The notes below the pieces were generated by a model. That model was not told the origin of the DNA, made no database searches, and saw nothing but the letters and a program-made list of their open reading frames with translations. Positions 26,373 to 35,166 of a DNA stretch of 64,000 nucleotides are shown piece by piece. Location of the stretch: the NCBI GenBank assembly GCA_028284705.1, contig JANQRE010000026.1, positions 60,788 to 124,787 of the forward strand. Direction: 5' to 3'. This DNA comes from Paracoccaceae bacterium. Its GTDB lineage: Bacteria > Pseudomonadota > Alphaproteobacteria > Rhodobacterales > Rhodobacteraceae. A program made the translations under genes and the position numbers. Position 1 is the stretch's first letter. Each line of letters begins with the position of its first letter.

Positions 26373-26711
26373 ATGGCGTTTTTCAAGGGCTCCTACTACG
26401 AGACAACCGCGGTGTTCGAGCCGCCCGAGGATGGAACAAAACCCTTCCGGGGTTTGCGGGGCCGGACCATTCCCCAGCCCGAACCGATCCTGGAACACTC
26501 CGTGGGTGTGGGCGACCGTCTCGACCAGCTCGGTCAGAATTTCTACGCAAATCCAAGGGATTGGCGACGGATCGCCGATTGCAATACCGATGCGATCTTC
26601 CCCGAGGACCTGATCTACGCCGAAGGTGGGCATCCGGACGCACTGGAACTCGCCACTGAGAAACTCGGTAAAACCGTGCTGGTGCCGCGCCGCCGTGAGG
26701 TACGCCGATGA
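26373..26711 (+). CDS. LysM/gp53-like baseplate protein
   Basis: 112 aa. VGVGDRLDQLGQNFYANPRDWRRIADCNTDAIFPEDL has the LysM/tail-protein-X pattern seen in gp53-type baseplate wedge proteins. It likely completes the function of the CIS_tube protein encoded 3 bp upstream, gluing wedge to hub. The next gene starts within its stop codon (ATGA). Confidence 0.8.
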   Translation: MAFFKGSYYETTAVFEPPEDGTKPFRGLRGRTIPQPEPILEHSVGVGDRLDQLGQNFYANPRDWRRIADCNTDAIFPEDLIYAEGGHPDALELATEKLGKTVLVPRRREVRR

Positions 26712-27877
26712 GCTTGCTTGGCCAACTCCTCGATCCCGGGTTCCGGCAGGCCGCCTCGGTCTTGATCCAAGTCGGTCAGGCGCAGGCCGATCTCGGCGAT
26801 CTGGCCTTTCTGATCTCCGATATCGACGTGAAAACCTCGCGCGCGGCTGCCGCCGCCGCCGTGATCACCATCGACGACCGGCGGGATACCGATGGGCAGT
26901 GGATGGCCGCCGATTCCGGGCTCTTTGCCCGTTGGGAACCCATCGTGATCTCCGCCGATTTCGAGACCCATATCGAGGAGGTCTTCCGCGGCTACATCAT
27001 GGCGCTGAAACCGACCTATCCGCAAAATGGTGGCGAGGCGAAGCTGGTGATCGAATGTCAGGATGACAGCGCTGCGCTGAGCCGCGAGCATATCCGCCGG
27101 GTCTGGGGCGACGAGACGACGCCGATTGCCGACCGCGACATCCTGATCGAGCTGATCAAACCCCTGCCGCTGACCGCAATAGACGGCCCGCCTGGCCAGT
27201 CGAGCCGCGCGCTCAACATGGACGCGCTGCCGATCAACTTCCTGCAGGAACGCGCCAAGGCCAACGGGTTTGAGCTGATTTTCAGCGAGGGCGAGGTCTA
27301 TTTCGGGCCCAAACGGCTGGAAGGTGAGCCGCAAGCTGCGATCATGGTCTATGCGGGATCGGCCACGAATTGCCTGAATTTCTCGGTGCAGGATGACGCG
27401 CAGAAGCCGGACATGGTGGCTTATGAGCTGGCCCCGAAGGAGGATGGCGACGCGCCTGTCACGGGCGAAGTAGGCCCTGATCTGCCGCTGCTTGGCCAGA
27501 CACCTGCCGCCTCCGAAGGGGCCGGGCTTGGCACGCCCTCGGTGGCCAAGATCAAGGGCGAAGGCGATGAAACCGAAGAGGAAATCACCGCGCGCGCCAT
27601 TGGGCTTGCGAATGAAAACTCCTTCAAAATCCGCGCCACGGGCGAACTGGATGGCGCGCTTTATGGCCATGTGCTGAAGGTCGGCGCGCTGGTCACTGTC
27701 GATGGTGTCGGCACCCGCAATGGCGGGATTTATTACGTCGACACGGTCGATCACAAATTCACGCCGGACGGTTACCGGCAGAACTTTCAACTGATGCGCA
27801 ACGCTGTGGGCGAGACGGACGGGCTTGGCGCGCCGCCGCTCTCCTCGGTCCTGTCGGCGATCAAATCGGTGTTCTGA
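26708..27877 (+). CDS. Baseplate hub protein, gp27/gpD-like
   Basis: 389 aa. It reads as a late-control/gp27-type hub: IDDRRDTDGQWMAADSGLFARWEPIVISADFETHIEEVFRGYIMALKPTYPQNGG, later GELDGALYGHVLKVGALVTVDGVGTRNGGIYYVDTVDHKFTPDGYRQNFQLMRN. Together with the next gene it corresponds to the two halves of VgrG/Pvc8. It would trimerise above the spike. A linker of acidic/Pro residues is near position 240-300. Confidence 0.85.
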   Translation: MSLLGQLLDPGFRQAASVLIQVGQAQADLGDLAFLISDIDVKTSRAAAAAAVITIDDRRDTDGQWMAADSGLFARWEPIVISADFETHIEEVFRGYIMALKPTYPQNGGEAKLVIECQDDSAALSREHIRRVWGDETTPIADRDILIELIKPLPLTAIDGPPGQSSRALNMDALPINFLQERAKANGFELIFSEGEVYFGPKRLEGEPQAAIMVYAGSATNCLNFSVQDDAQKPDMVAYELAPKEDGDAPVTGEVGPDLPLLGQTPAASEGAGLGTPSVAKIKGEGDETEEEITARAIGLANENSFKIRATGELDGALYGHVLKVGALVTVDGVGTRNGGIYYVDTVDHKFTPDGYRQNFQLMRNAVGETDGLGAPPLSSVLSAIKSVF

Positions 27878-27889
27878 GGAGGTCCCGCG

Positions 27890-28720
27890 ATGTCAGAAGT
27901 GCTTGATGCCCTTGAGAAAACGGTCCGCCAGCAGCAGAACCGCTATTTCGGCAAATACCGCGCCTTTGTCGTGGATGTGGAGGACCCCGAGCTGCGCGGG
28001 CGCTGCAAGCTGTCGATCCCGTCCGTGCTGGGCGAAGAGACCTCCGACTGGGCCGTGCCGGTCGTGCCCTATGGCGGAGGCGAGGATTTCGGCATGCTGG
28101 CGATCCCGCCGGTGGGCTCGCAGGTTGTGGCCGAGTTTCTGGAGGGCGATCTGTCCTCCCCCGTCTGGACCGGCTCCTTCTGGCGCACCAGCGGCGAAGT
28201 GCCGCCCGAGCATTCGGACGTGGGCCAGGCGGTGAAAGTGTTCAAGACCGAAAGCGGCCATGCGCTGACCTTCAATGACACCGAGGGGGAGGAGGAGGTG
28301 AAGCTTCTGACCGCCACGGAAGCGGAGGTGCTGCTCGATCCCGATGGCTCGATCCTGTTAACCGATGCGGCGGGTGCGACCGTCACCCTGAACGCCGCGG
28401 ATGGCGAATTGACCGTCGCCGATGCCAATGGGAATTCCATGGTCATGTCCTCCTCCGGTATCGAGTGCGAAGACGCAAATGGCAATAAAATCAGTGCGTC
28501 AGCGAGCGGAGTTGAAGTGAAATCCTCCGCCACCGTGAATATTGAAGGTTCAATGGTGACCGTCGCAGGCTCGGGCGGCGAGCCGCTGATCAAGGGCACG
28601 ACCTTCCTGTCGCTCTTTAACTCTCACATCCACAACGCGACCGCCCCGGGCGCACCGACCTCGCCGCCGGTCGTGCCGCTGACCCCCTCCGTTCTGACCA
28701 CCAAGAGCACCGCAAGCTGA
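27890..28720 (+). CDS. Spike protein, gp5/gpV-like (VgrG C-terminal half)
   Basis: 276 aa. The N-terminal OB-fold region (GKYRAFVVDVEDPELRGRCKLSIPSVLGEETSDWAVPVVPYGG, PPVGSQVVAEFLEGDLSSPVWTGSFW) is typical of gp5/gpV. Residues ~100-225 are a repetitive short-beta-strand region, as expected for a triple-stranded beta-prism spike (LDPDGSILLTDAAGATVTLNAADGE). The end (FNSHIHNATAPGAPTSPPVVPL) is a PAAR-like or spike-end segment. No separate PAAR gene is present in the operon. Confidence 0.87.
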   Translation: MSEVLDALEKTVRQQQNRYFGKYRAFVVDVEDPELRGRCKLSIPSVLGEETSDWAVPVVPYGGGEDFGMLAIPPVGSQVVAEFLEGDLSSPVWTGSFWRTSGEVPPEHSDVGQAVKVFKTESGHALTFNDTEGEEEVKLLTATEAEVLLDPDGSILLTDAAGATVTLNAADGELTVADANGNSMVMSSSGIECEDANGNKISASASGVEVKSSATVNIEGSMVTVAGSGGEPLIKGTTFLSLFNSHIHNATAPGAPTSPPVVPLTPSVLTTKSTAS

Positions 28721-29124
28721 TGGCTGAGTATCAAACCACCCTGCCCCGCGTGGGCTATATGAGCTTCCCCTTCCGCATGGGTCGCGAGGGCGCGAACCAG
28801 TCGATGCGCTTCGATCATATCCGCGAACAGGTGGAGCAGGTGATCTTCACCAGCCCCGGCGAGCGGGTCTTCCGGCCGGAATTTGGTTTCGGCGCGCGCC
28901 AGCACGTTTTTGAACCCAACGCGCCCGCGGTCTGGGAGATCGCCCAGACCCGGCTCTACGGCGCCCTGTCGGAGGCGCTGTCGGGCGAAGTCGATCCCAA
29001 AACCATCCGCGTGGAGATCGGCGCGAAACCGGGCAATGAGGCGGCGATGCTGGTGCAGATCAGCTACACGATTGCCGCCATCGCGCGCGAGGAATCCCAT
29101 GAGTTTGAGGTGAAGAATGGCTGA
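28720..29124 (+). CDS. Baseplate wedge protein gp25-like (Pvc9)
   Basis: 134 aa. RVGYMSFPFRMG, FDHIREQVEQVIFTSPGERVFRPEFGFGARQHVFEPN and IRVEIGAKPGNE match the GPW/gp25 family, including the E-P-R-type ...GERVFRPEFG core that nucleates sheath assembly. It shares one base with the spike stop and overlaps the next start by 8 nt. Confidence 0.92.
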   Translation: MAEYQTTLPRVGYMSFPFRMGREGANQSMRFDHIREQVEQVIFTSPGERVFRPEFGFGARQHVFEPNAPAVWEIAQTRLYGALSEALSGEVDPKTIRVEIGAKPGNEAAMLVQISYTIAAIAREESHEFEVKNG

Positions 29125-30361
29125 GCTGTCACCTCCGGACCTGATTTTCGACGGCACCTGCCCTGATTGCGGCGAGCGGCGGCAAATCCTGCCCCTACCG
29201 CTGCCGCCGGTGGAAGATGATTTTGACTGGAAGGTCCGCGATTACGACAGTTTCCGCCTGTTCATGATGCAGGAGCTGGCCTCGCGGTATCGCGAACGCC
29301 GCCGCTGGACGCCTGCGGATATGGAAGTGGTGCTGGTGGAGGTGCTCTCCGCCGCGCTTGACCGGATGAGCCATGCCTTGGACCGGGTGCAGGCCGAGCG
29401 GTATCTTGACACCGCAAGACGCCCTGAAAGTGTGCGGCGGCTGTTGCAGATGATCGGCTGGCGCCCCGATACGCGCGATATGGCGGAGGCGGAGACAAGT
29501 TTTGTGCCGCCGCCGGAGCCGGGCGATGAGGAGCCGCCGCTGGACCCGTACGAGACCAGCGACGCGGCGAAGCTGGAGCAATATTGGCGGCGCTTCCCGG
29601 CCAAGATGGAGGCGGCGCGCGCCGAGGGGCCGCGGCTCATCGGCGAGCAGAACCGCATGGTCACGCTGCCCGATCATGCCGAAACGCTGGAGCGTCATCC
29701 CTTCGTGGCTCTCGCTCGCGCGCGGCTTGTCTGGTCGGGCGCCTGGCAGTCGATCCTCGTCTCAACGCTGCTCGAGGACGCCCTGCCCCTGGATGCGCCT
29801 TTGCATGACAGCGACGAGGTCGATCCGGCGCGTCCGAACCGTCTGAGACCCGAGTTGTGGGAGGAAATCCTGCAATTCCACTCGACCCGCAACATCTCCC
29901 TGCCGCCGATTGATGCGAGCCTCAGCGGGCGCTCGCTCCTGCGACCCATGATTGAACAATACCGGCTGATCGGCACGGAAGTCTTCCTCGAAGCCGCCCG
30001 CCCCGCGCCGATCTCCGTCGTGCTCTCGATCCGCGCGAAAGCGGGATATTTCCGCTCCGAGTTGAAACAGGCGGTCGCGGCGGTCTTCACCTCCGATCAG
30101 GGCGGGTTCTTTGAACCCGGGCGCCTGGGCTTCGGCGTGCCGCTTTACGCCTCCGACATTATCGACGCGGCGATGTCGGTCGAAGGGGTGGCCGTGGCTT
30201 GTCTCAACCTTCTGCGCCGCATCGGCGACGGGTTCGAGGATCGCACGGCAGACGGCGTGATCGAAGTCGATGATGACGAGTTCATCCAATGCCTCAACCA
30301 GCCGCGCGCACCGGAAAAAGGCATGTTGCGCCTGACCATTCAGGGAGGGGAGACCGGATGA
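29117..30361 (+). CDS. Baseplate assembly protein, gp6/J-like, short form
   Basis: 414 aa. The opening CPDCGER contains one CxxC pair, then DYDSFRLFMMQELASRYRERRRWTPADMEVVLVEVLSAALDRMSHALDRVQAERYLDTARRPESVRRLLQMIGWRP, which is the typical start of the 'putative baseplate assembly protein' family (Pvc11-like). The C-terminal part (SVVLSIRAKAGYFRSELKQAVAAVF ... FEPGRLGFGVPLYASDII) resembles baseplate J. It is shorter than usual for the family and is followed by a longer paralogue, giving a heteromeric wedge. Confidence 0.85.
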   Translation: MAELSPPDLIFDGTCPDCGERRQILPLPLPPVEDDFDWKVRDYDSFRLFMMQELASRYRERRRWTPADMEVVLVEVLSAALDRMSHALDRVQAERYLDTARRPESVRRLLQMIGWRPDTRDMAEAETSFVPPPEPGDEEPPLDPYETSDAAKLEQYWRRFPAKMEAARAEGPRLIGEQNRMVTLPDHAETLERHPFVALARARLVWSGAWQSILVSTLLEDALPLDAPLHDSDEVDPARPNRLRPELWEEILQFHSTRNISLPPIDASLSGRSLLRPMIEQYRLIGTEVFLEAARPAPISVVLSIRAKAGYFRSELKQAVAAVFTSDQGGFFEPGRLGFGVPLYASDIIDAAMSVEGVAVACLNLLRRIGDGFEDRTADGVIEVDDDEFIQCLNQPRAPEKGMLRLTIQGGETG

Positions 30362-33300
30362 GCCACGGCCCCGACTATACCCGCTGGAACCGCGCTGGTC
30401 TGAAGCGGCTCGATTATGTGGATGGCAATGCGGCGCAGTGGCTGGATGAGCTACGACTAGCGCTAACCGCTACTTATGCTCGCGGTGTGGCGGAGAAAGA
30501 TCGCGACATCGCGATGCTGCGCGATCTGTTCCTCGACGAGACGCCGAAATTCCAGCGTGATCTGGTGGAGATTGCCGCCCTGCGCGACGCCCAGCCCTGG
30601 GAGCGGCTGCGAAATGCGATCCCGGCGCCGTTGAGCGAACCCGATCCGGAGAGCGGCGAAACCCACAAGCTGGAAACCCGCGGGCAGCGCTCCGCCCGGT
30701 TGGCGGGCCAGTACGATGCGCCCGTCGATCCCAATCAGGCCTGGGAAATCCTGCGCGCTTTTGCCCGCGCGCTGCATGTGACGTCCGGCCATCTCAATGC
30801 CCATGTCAACGAGGGTTATCTGCGCACCGCCACCCAGTGGGACAATCTGCGGCGGCTCGCGGCGATGGTGAATTATCAGCCGACCCCGGCGGCCTCGGCC
30901 TCGACCATTGTCGGGCTGGACATCAAGCCCGATCTTGGCCCCGTCGAAGTGCCCAAAGGTCTGGCGATGAAATATCAGCCGAAGACCGGCCAGCCGCTGA
31001 TTTTCGAGACCTCCGACAAGTTCAACGCCCATCCCGCGCTCAACGCTGCCCGGATCAAGGGTTGGAACGTCAACACCACACGGCTGCCGGAAGGTGCGCA
31101 GGATGTGACCTGGATTGTCGGTGAGAAGGACGAGTTGGACCCCGGCGCGGTCACCGTGCTTGCCAACAATCAGATCAGTGGCGCGAAGATCATCTCAGCG
31201 GTCTCCCGCGACGAAGACGCCGGCACCGCGACGCTCACCTTCCAGAACTTTGAGGAGAAAGCCCGGCGCCCGGGTGGCCGCCGCAGCCGCGGGCCTGTGA
31301 CGCATCACACCCGGCTGTGGTTCGACCCCGACGATGTGGTGATCGGCCTGCCCCGCCCCGATACCGGGCGCACCAAGACCCTGATCCTCGAAAATCCGGG
31401 GCCTTTCCAGAAGGGCGATCTGATCCGTCTCGTGCATAACAAGACCCCCTACATCTTCGCGGTTAAGGGGCGGCAAGGCGAGAAAATCCAGATCGACACC
31501 GACCTTGATCTGAGCGACGGGTTCCGCGTCACGGCGCTCACCGCGATCAAGCCGGTCGATGACAATATCTATGAAACCACCGACCCTGACATCAACGTCA
31601 TCTTCTTTGAGACCGGCGATACGATCACTGCGCGGGCGGACCTCACGGCGCTTGCGGAGATCGATAAGGGTGGCTCCCGCCCCGGTCGGCGGCGCTCCCG
31701 TCGAATGGCACTGAAGGACGGCACCAAAGGTGTCACCATCAGCCCGACCCGCGCCAGACGCGTGCGCAATGAAGCCGAGGAAGTGACCGGTCTGCGCTTC
31801 ACTGTCACGCTCAAGGCGGAACGCGGGTTCATTCTGACGCCCGACGAGAAACCCACGAGAGGCAAATTACTGGAGGCCAAACCGATCCTCGATGGCGCGC
31901 CGGACCGGATCGTGACGTTCGAAGGCAAGCCCTCGAAGGCGATGAAAGCAGGTGCGTGGTTCGTGTTGCAGCGCGAGAAGCAGAAGGTGCCGCAAGTGGC
32001 GCAAGTTGTGGCTTTCACCTTCGAGAAAGACTTCTATCACGTACTTTTTGACCGCCGCATCGTGGCGCCGAACCATGCCGAATTCGTCGGGCCGATGAAG
32101 AAGAGCCTTGCGCCATTGGGTTATGATCGTGATCCAACACCAATTGGCGACACCGATGATATCCTCTTGGAAAACATCCCCGCCGCCGCGGTGGACATTC
32201 TGCGCCCCGGACGCCCGCTGATCATCTGCAATATGGGCCATGACGGCACGCAATCGGATGTGCAGGCGGTCCTGAACAAGGTAGAGGCGCGGGCGGATGG
32301 CTCCGCCAAGATCGAGATCAACACCAGCGGCGAAATCAACGGCTTTGTGCGCGGCGACACGGTGTTCCGCCTCAATGCGGTTCTGATCACCCATGGCGAA
32401 AGCAAGGGACCGAAGACGCTTGGCTCTGGCGACGGGGAAATCCCGCGTCAGAACTTCGTCTTGCAAGTCTCTGATATCTCTCATGTTCCCTCCGCCAGCT
32501 CCGAGACCGGCGTGATCCCGGCGATGGATGTGACCGTGGATGGGGAAATCTGGAGCTACTCCGATTTCATCGACCCCGAAGCCGATGGCACCAAGAGCTG
32601 GTCCTCGACACTCGGCGAAGATGGTTACCTGCGGTTGCATTTCCGCCGTCGTTTGCCGACGGGCATGAACAATGTCGCGATCCTGCGCCACCGGGTGGGC
32701 ACGGGGTTGGTGGGCTCCGGCATTCCGGCGGGCAGTTTCGTCAAACCAATGAAGAAGAACCCGTTGGTGGACGCCGTGCATCAGCCCTTCCCAACCACGG
32801 GTGGCGCGGATCGGGAGCCGGTCGCGTCCGTGCGTACGGCAGCACCCTCGCGGCTGTCTTCCAATGGGCGTGCGGTGTCTCTGGTGGATTTCGAACGGCT
32901 CGCCACCCGGCACGCCTCGATCTGGCGGGCACGCGCCACAGAAGTGGCCACAGGCACCCGCACGCGCCGGGTGGAACTGACGGTCCTGCCCGCGGGCGGC
33001 GCGCCTTTGCCCACCGATGGCTCGACCCTGGAAGACGACCTGCGCGAAGCGATCAAAAGCCGCGCCCTGCCCGGCGTGACATTGGCTTTCGACAGCTATC
33101 AGTCGGTGCATCTGCGCATCGCGGCCACCGTGCGCGCCGATATCGAAAGCTACGACAAGACCGAGATCAAGGGGGCCTGTGAAGCCGCGATCCGGGCGGT
33201 GTTTAACCTCGAGTTTCGCGATTTCGGGCAACCGGCCTATGTCTCGGAAATCCTCGCAGCGCTCGAGACGGTCACGGGCGTCGCCACCGCCACGGTCTCG

Positions 33301-33465
33301 CTCTTCGATTTCTGGCGCGATGATCTCAAGGAGATGCCCAACACGGTCGAACGCGACGGCATATTCTCCACCATTTTCCCGCGCCGCAAGCAGATCGCCC
33401 ATGTGGGACCCGTCTCGCTGGAGGAAACCAACTCGCTTGAGATCACCGTGGAGGGCCTAACATGA
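30358..33465 (+). CDS. Baseplate assembly protein, gp6/J-like, long form
   Basis: 1,035 aa from ATG 30358, overlapping the previous stop (ATGA); the earlier in-frame start lies inside the upstream gene. It begins with the helical wedge domain (LKRLDYVDGNAAQWLDELRLALTATY). A large beta-rich central insert (~residues 200-800) follows, with two Arg-rich patches (GGRRSRG and GRRRSRR). The C-terminus is J-like, with SLVDFERLATRHASIWRARA and VTLAFDSYQSVHLRIAATVRADIE. This is a Pvc11/Pvc12-type wedge component; the insert makes it larger than gp6. Confidence 0.87.
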   Translation: MSHGPDYTRWNRAGLKRLDYVDGNAAQWLDELRLALTATYARGVAEKDRDIAMLRDLFLDETPKFQRDLVEIAALRDAQPWERLRNAIPAPLSEPDPESGETHKLETRGQRSARLAGQYDAPVDPNQAWEILRAFARALHVTSGHLNAHVNEGYLRTATQWDNLRRLAAMVNYQPTPAASASTIVGLDIKPDLGPVEVPKGLAMKYQPKTGQPLIFETSDKFNAHPALNAARIKGWNVNTTRLPEGAQDVTWIVGEKDELDPGAVTVLANNQISGAKIISAVSRDEDAGTATLTFQNFEEKARRPGGRRSRGPVTHHTRLWFDPDDVVIGLPRPDTGRTKTLILENPGPFQKGDLIRLVHNKTPYIFAVKGRQGEKIQIDTDLDLSDGFRVTALTAIKPVDDNIYETTDPDINVIFFETGDTITARADLTALAEIDKGGSRPGRRRSRRMALKDGTKGVTISPTRARRVRNEAEEVTGLRFTVTLKAERGFILTPDEKPTRGKLLEAKPILDGAPDRIVTFEGKPSKAMKAGAWFVLQREKQKVPQVAQVVAFTFEKDFYHVLFDRRIVAPNHAEFVGPMKKSLAPLGYDRDPTPIGDTDDILLENIPAAAVDILRPGRPLIICNMGHDGTQSDVQAVLNKVEARADGSAKIEINTSGEINGFVRGDTVFRLNAVLITHGESKGPKTLGSGDGEIPRQNFVLQVSDISHVPSASSETGVIPAMDVTVDGEIWSYSDFIDPEADGTKSWSSTLGEDGYLRLHFRRRLPTGMNNVAILRHRVGTGLVGSGIPAGSFVKPMKKNPLVDAVHQPFPTTGGADREPVASVRTAAPSRLSSNGRAVSLVDFERLATRHASIWRARATEVATGTRTRRVELTVLPAGGAPLPTDGSTLEDDLREAIKSRALPGVTLAFDSYQSVHLRIAATVRADIESYDKTEIKGACEAAIRAVFNLEFRDFGQPAYVSEILAALETVTGVATATVSLFDFWRDDLKEMPNTVERDGIFSTIFPRRKQIAHVGPVSLEETNSLEITVEGLT

Positions 33466-35147
33466 GCGCCGACGCCTTGAGATCCCGCGCGGGCCGCATC
33501 CTCTACCGCGAATTGCCGGAGGAGTATCGCTACCGCGACAACCCGCCGAGCGAGACGGAACTGGGCGATCTGGAGGCCTATCTGCATGGCTTTGGCCATG
33601 TGCTCGACCATATGCGGAACACGATCGAGCAGGCCCATGCGGACAGTTTTGCCGAGCCCCTGCCCGATGGTCGCGGCATTCAGCCCTGGGTTCTGCCCTA
33701 TCTGGCCGAGCTTCTGGGCGCGGAACTGACCGCACCGGACCCCAAACAGCGCGCGGCGGAACTCAACAACGCGGTGGCGTGGTACAAATCAAAAGGCACG
33801 CTGGCCAGTGTCGACAGCGTCGGTGATGTGGTTGCCGGGGCCGAAACGGTTGCTCGCGAAGGCTGGCGGCATGTGGCGACCACGCCGCGGATCGGTCTGC
33901 CGCCCTTTACGCTTCCGAAAGAACGCTTCGAAGCGGCCTCCGACGCGATGACCCAAGCGATGCAACCGCAGGGCACGCCAGATTTCCTCAAGCTGAACCG
34001 GCCGGTGAAGGATGACAGCGGCTCCAACCCGCTCTTCCGCCTGAAAGCCTCCCGCACCGATCCGAGCACGCAGGACACCTATTGGAAGCAGTCCGATCAT
34101 GGTGGTGTGCCCTGCTTTCCGCTGTCCTATTCCGACACCGCGCCACGCACGCCGGATATGCGCGACCCGGCGCTGACCAAGCGCATCGGCCCGCACCCGC
34201 GCCGCACGCTGATCCATGTGCGCCCGCCCGATGGCATGTTCTATCCTGGTCTTACAGTGGTGGAGATGTCGCCGTCAGATTTCCGCGACGCGGTTCAAGC
34301 GGGTGGAATGCTCAGTGCGCGCGACCTGACTGATGGGTCTGAGAGCGAGGTGCTGCTGCAGATCGGAGCCAAGCCCGACACGATGCCTGCCAACCCGACG
34401 ACGCGCAGTTTTGAATTGACCAACAAGCATTTGATCCTGGAGGGCATCCGGCTGATCTCCGGCAATGGCGCGAAGGTGCGGCTGCGGCTTAAGAAAAACA
34501 GTCAGTTGACGCTCCTGAACACCGCCGTGCAGGAAATCTCCTGCGATGTTGCGGGTGGACCGGAACCGGCTCTGGACGCGGTGGATAGCATCTTTGACAG
34601 CGTCTTGATGGAAAGCCGCGCCGCACGGCTGGAATATTGCACTGTGATTGAAGAGATCACTCTGGCGCGCATCCAGGCTTCCGATTGCATCTTCCCGTCT
34701 CTGAACGACACGCTGATCTGCCCTGATCCCAAGGCAGAGGGCCCGGTTCATGCCCAGAACTGCGTGCGGTTCAGCCGGGTCGCGCCGGAGAACATGACCA
34801 AGCGCGCGCGCAGATGCCTCGACACGCTCTCGGTCTCCAACACTACGCAGAAAGTGTTCTTTGTCGACCGCTGGTTCGAAGACGGGGACGACTGCATCAA
34901 ACGCGAGGCGCGTTACGGCGAGGCAGGCTATGGGGTGCTCGACACCGACACTGGCCCCGCCGTCACCATGGGCGCCGAGGATGAAGGCGAGATGGGTGCC
35001 GGTCACCGGTTGCACCACGCTGCTGCCCTCGCCGCATTGCTGCGCAAATTGAAAGGTTTCCTGCCGCTCGGGCAGGAGATCGCCATTTTCTACGACCCGA
35101 CCCTGTCGCATATGCCGCCGGTTCTGAAGGTCGAAAAGACAGATTGA
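33462..35147 (+). CDS. Phage tail protein I-like (gp7-type) protein with beta-helix C-terminus
   Basis: 561 aa. Residues 1-130 fit the tail protein I family (ILYRELPEEYRYRDNPPSETELGDLEAYLHGFGHVLDHMR ... AVAWYKSKGTLASV). The C-terminal ~230 residues have the short repeating strands and Cys/Asp/Asn turns of a right-handed beta-helix (LDAVDSIFDSVLM, ARLEYCTVIEEITLARIQASDCIFPS, NCVRFSRV). Such helices often act as receptor-binding or fibre-docking elements, so this is the best local candidate for a target-recognition part. Start overlaps the previous stop. Confidence 0.82.
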   Translation: MSADALRSRAGRILYRELPEEYRYRDNPPSETELGDLEAYLHGFGHVLDHMRNTIEQAHADSFAEPLPDGRGIQPWVLPYLAELLGAELTAPDPKQRAAELNNAVAWYKSKGTLASVDSVGDVVAGAETVAREGWRHVATTPRIGLPPFTLPKERFEAASDAMTQAMQPQGTPDFLKLNRPVKDDSGSNPLFRLKASRTDPSTQDTYWKQSDHGGVPCFPLSYSDTAPRTPDMRDPALTKRIGPHPRRTLIHVRPPDGMFYPGLTVVEMSPSDFRDAVQAGGMLSARDLTDGSESEVLLQIGAKPDTMPANPTTRSFELTNKHLILEGIRLISGNGAKVRLRLKKNSQLTLLNTAVQEISCDVAGGPEPALDAVDSIFDSVLMESRAARLEYCTVIEEITLARIQASDCIFPSLNDTLICPDPKAEGPVHAQNCVRFSRVAPENMTKRARRCLDTLSVSNTTQKVFFVDRWFEDGDDCIKREARYGEAGYGVLDTDTGPAVTMGAEDEGEMGAGHRLHHAAALAALLRKLKGFLPLGQEIAIFYDPTLSHMPPVLKVEKTD

Positions 35148-35166
35148 GTAAGGGAGATTTGATCTC

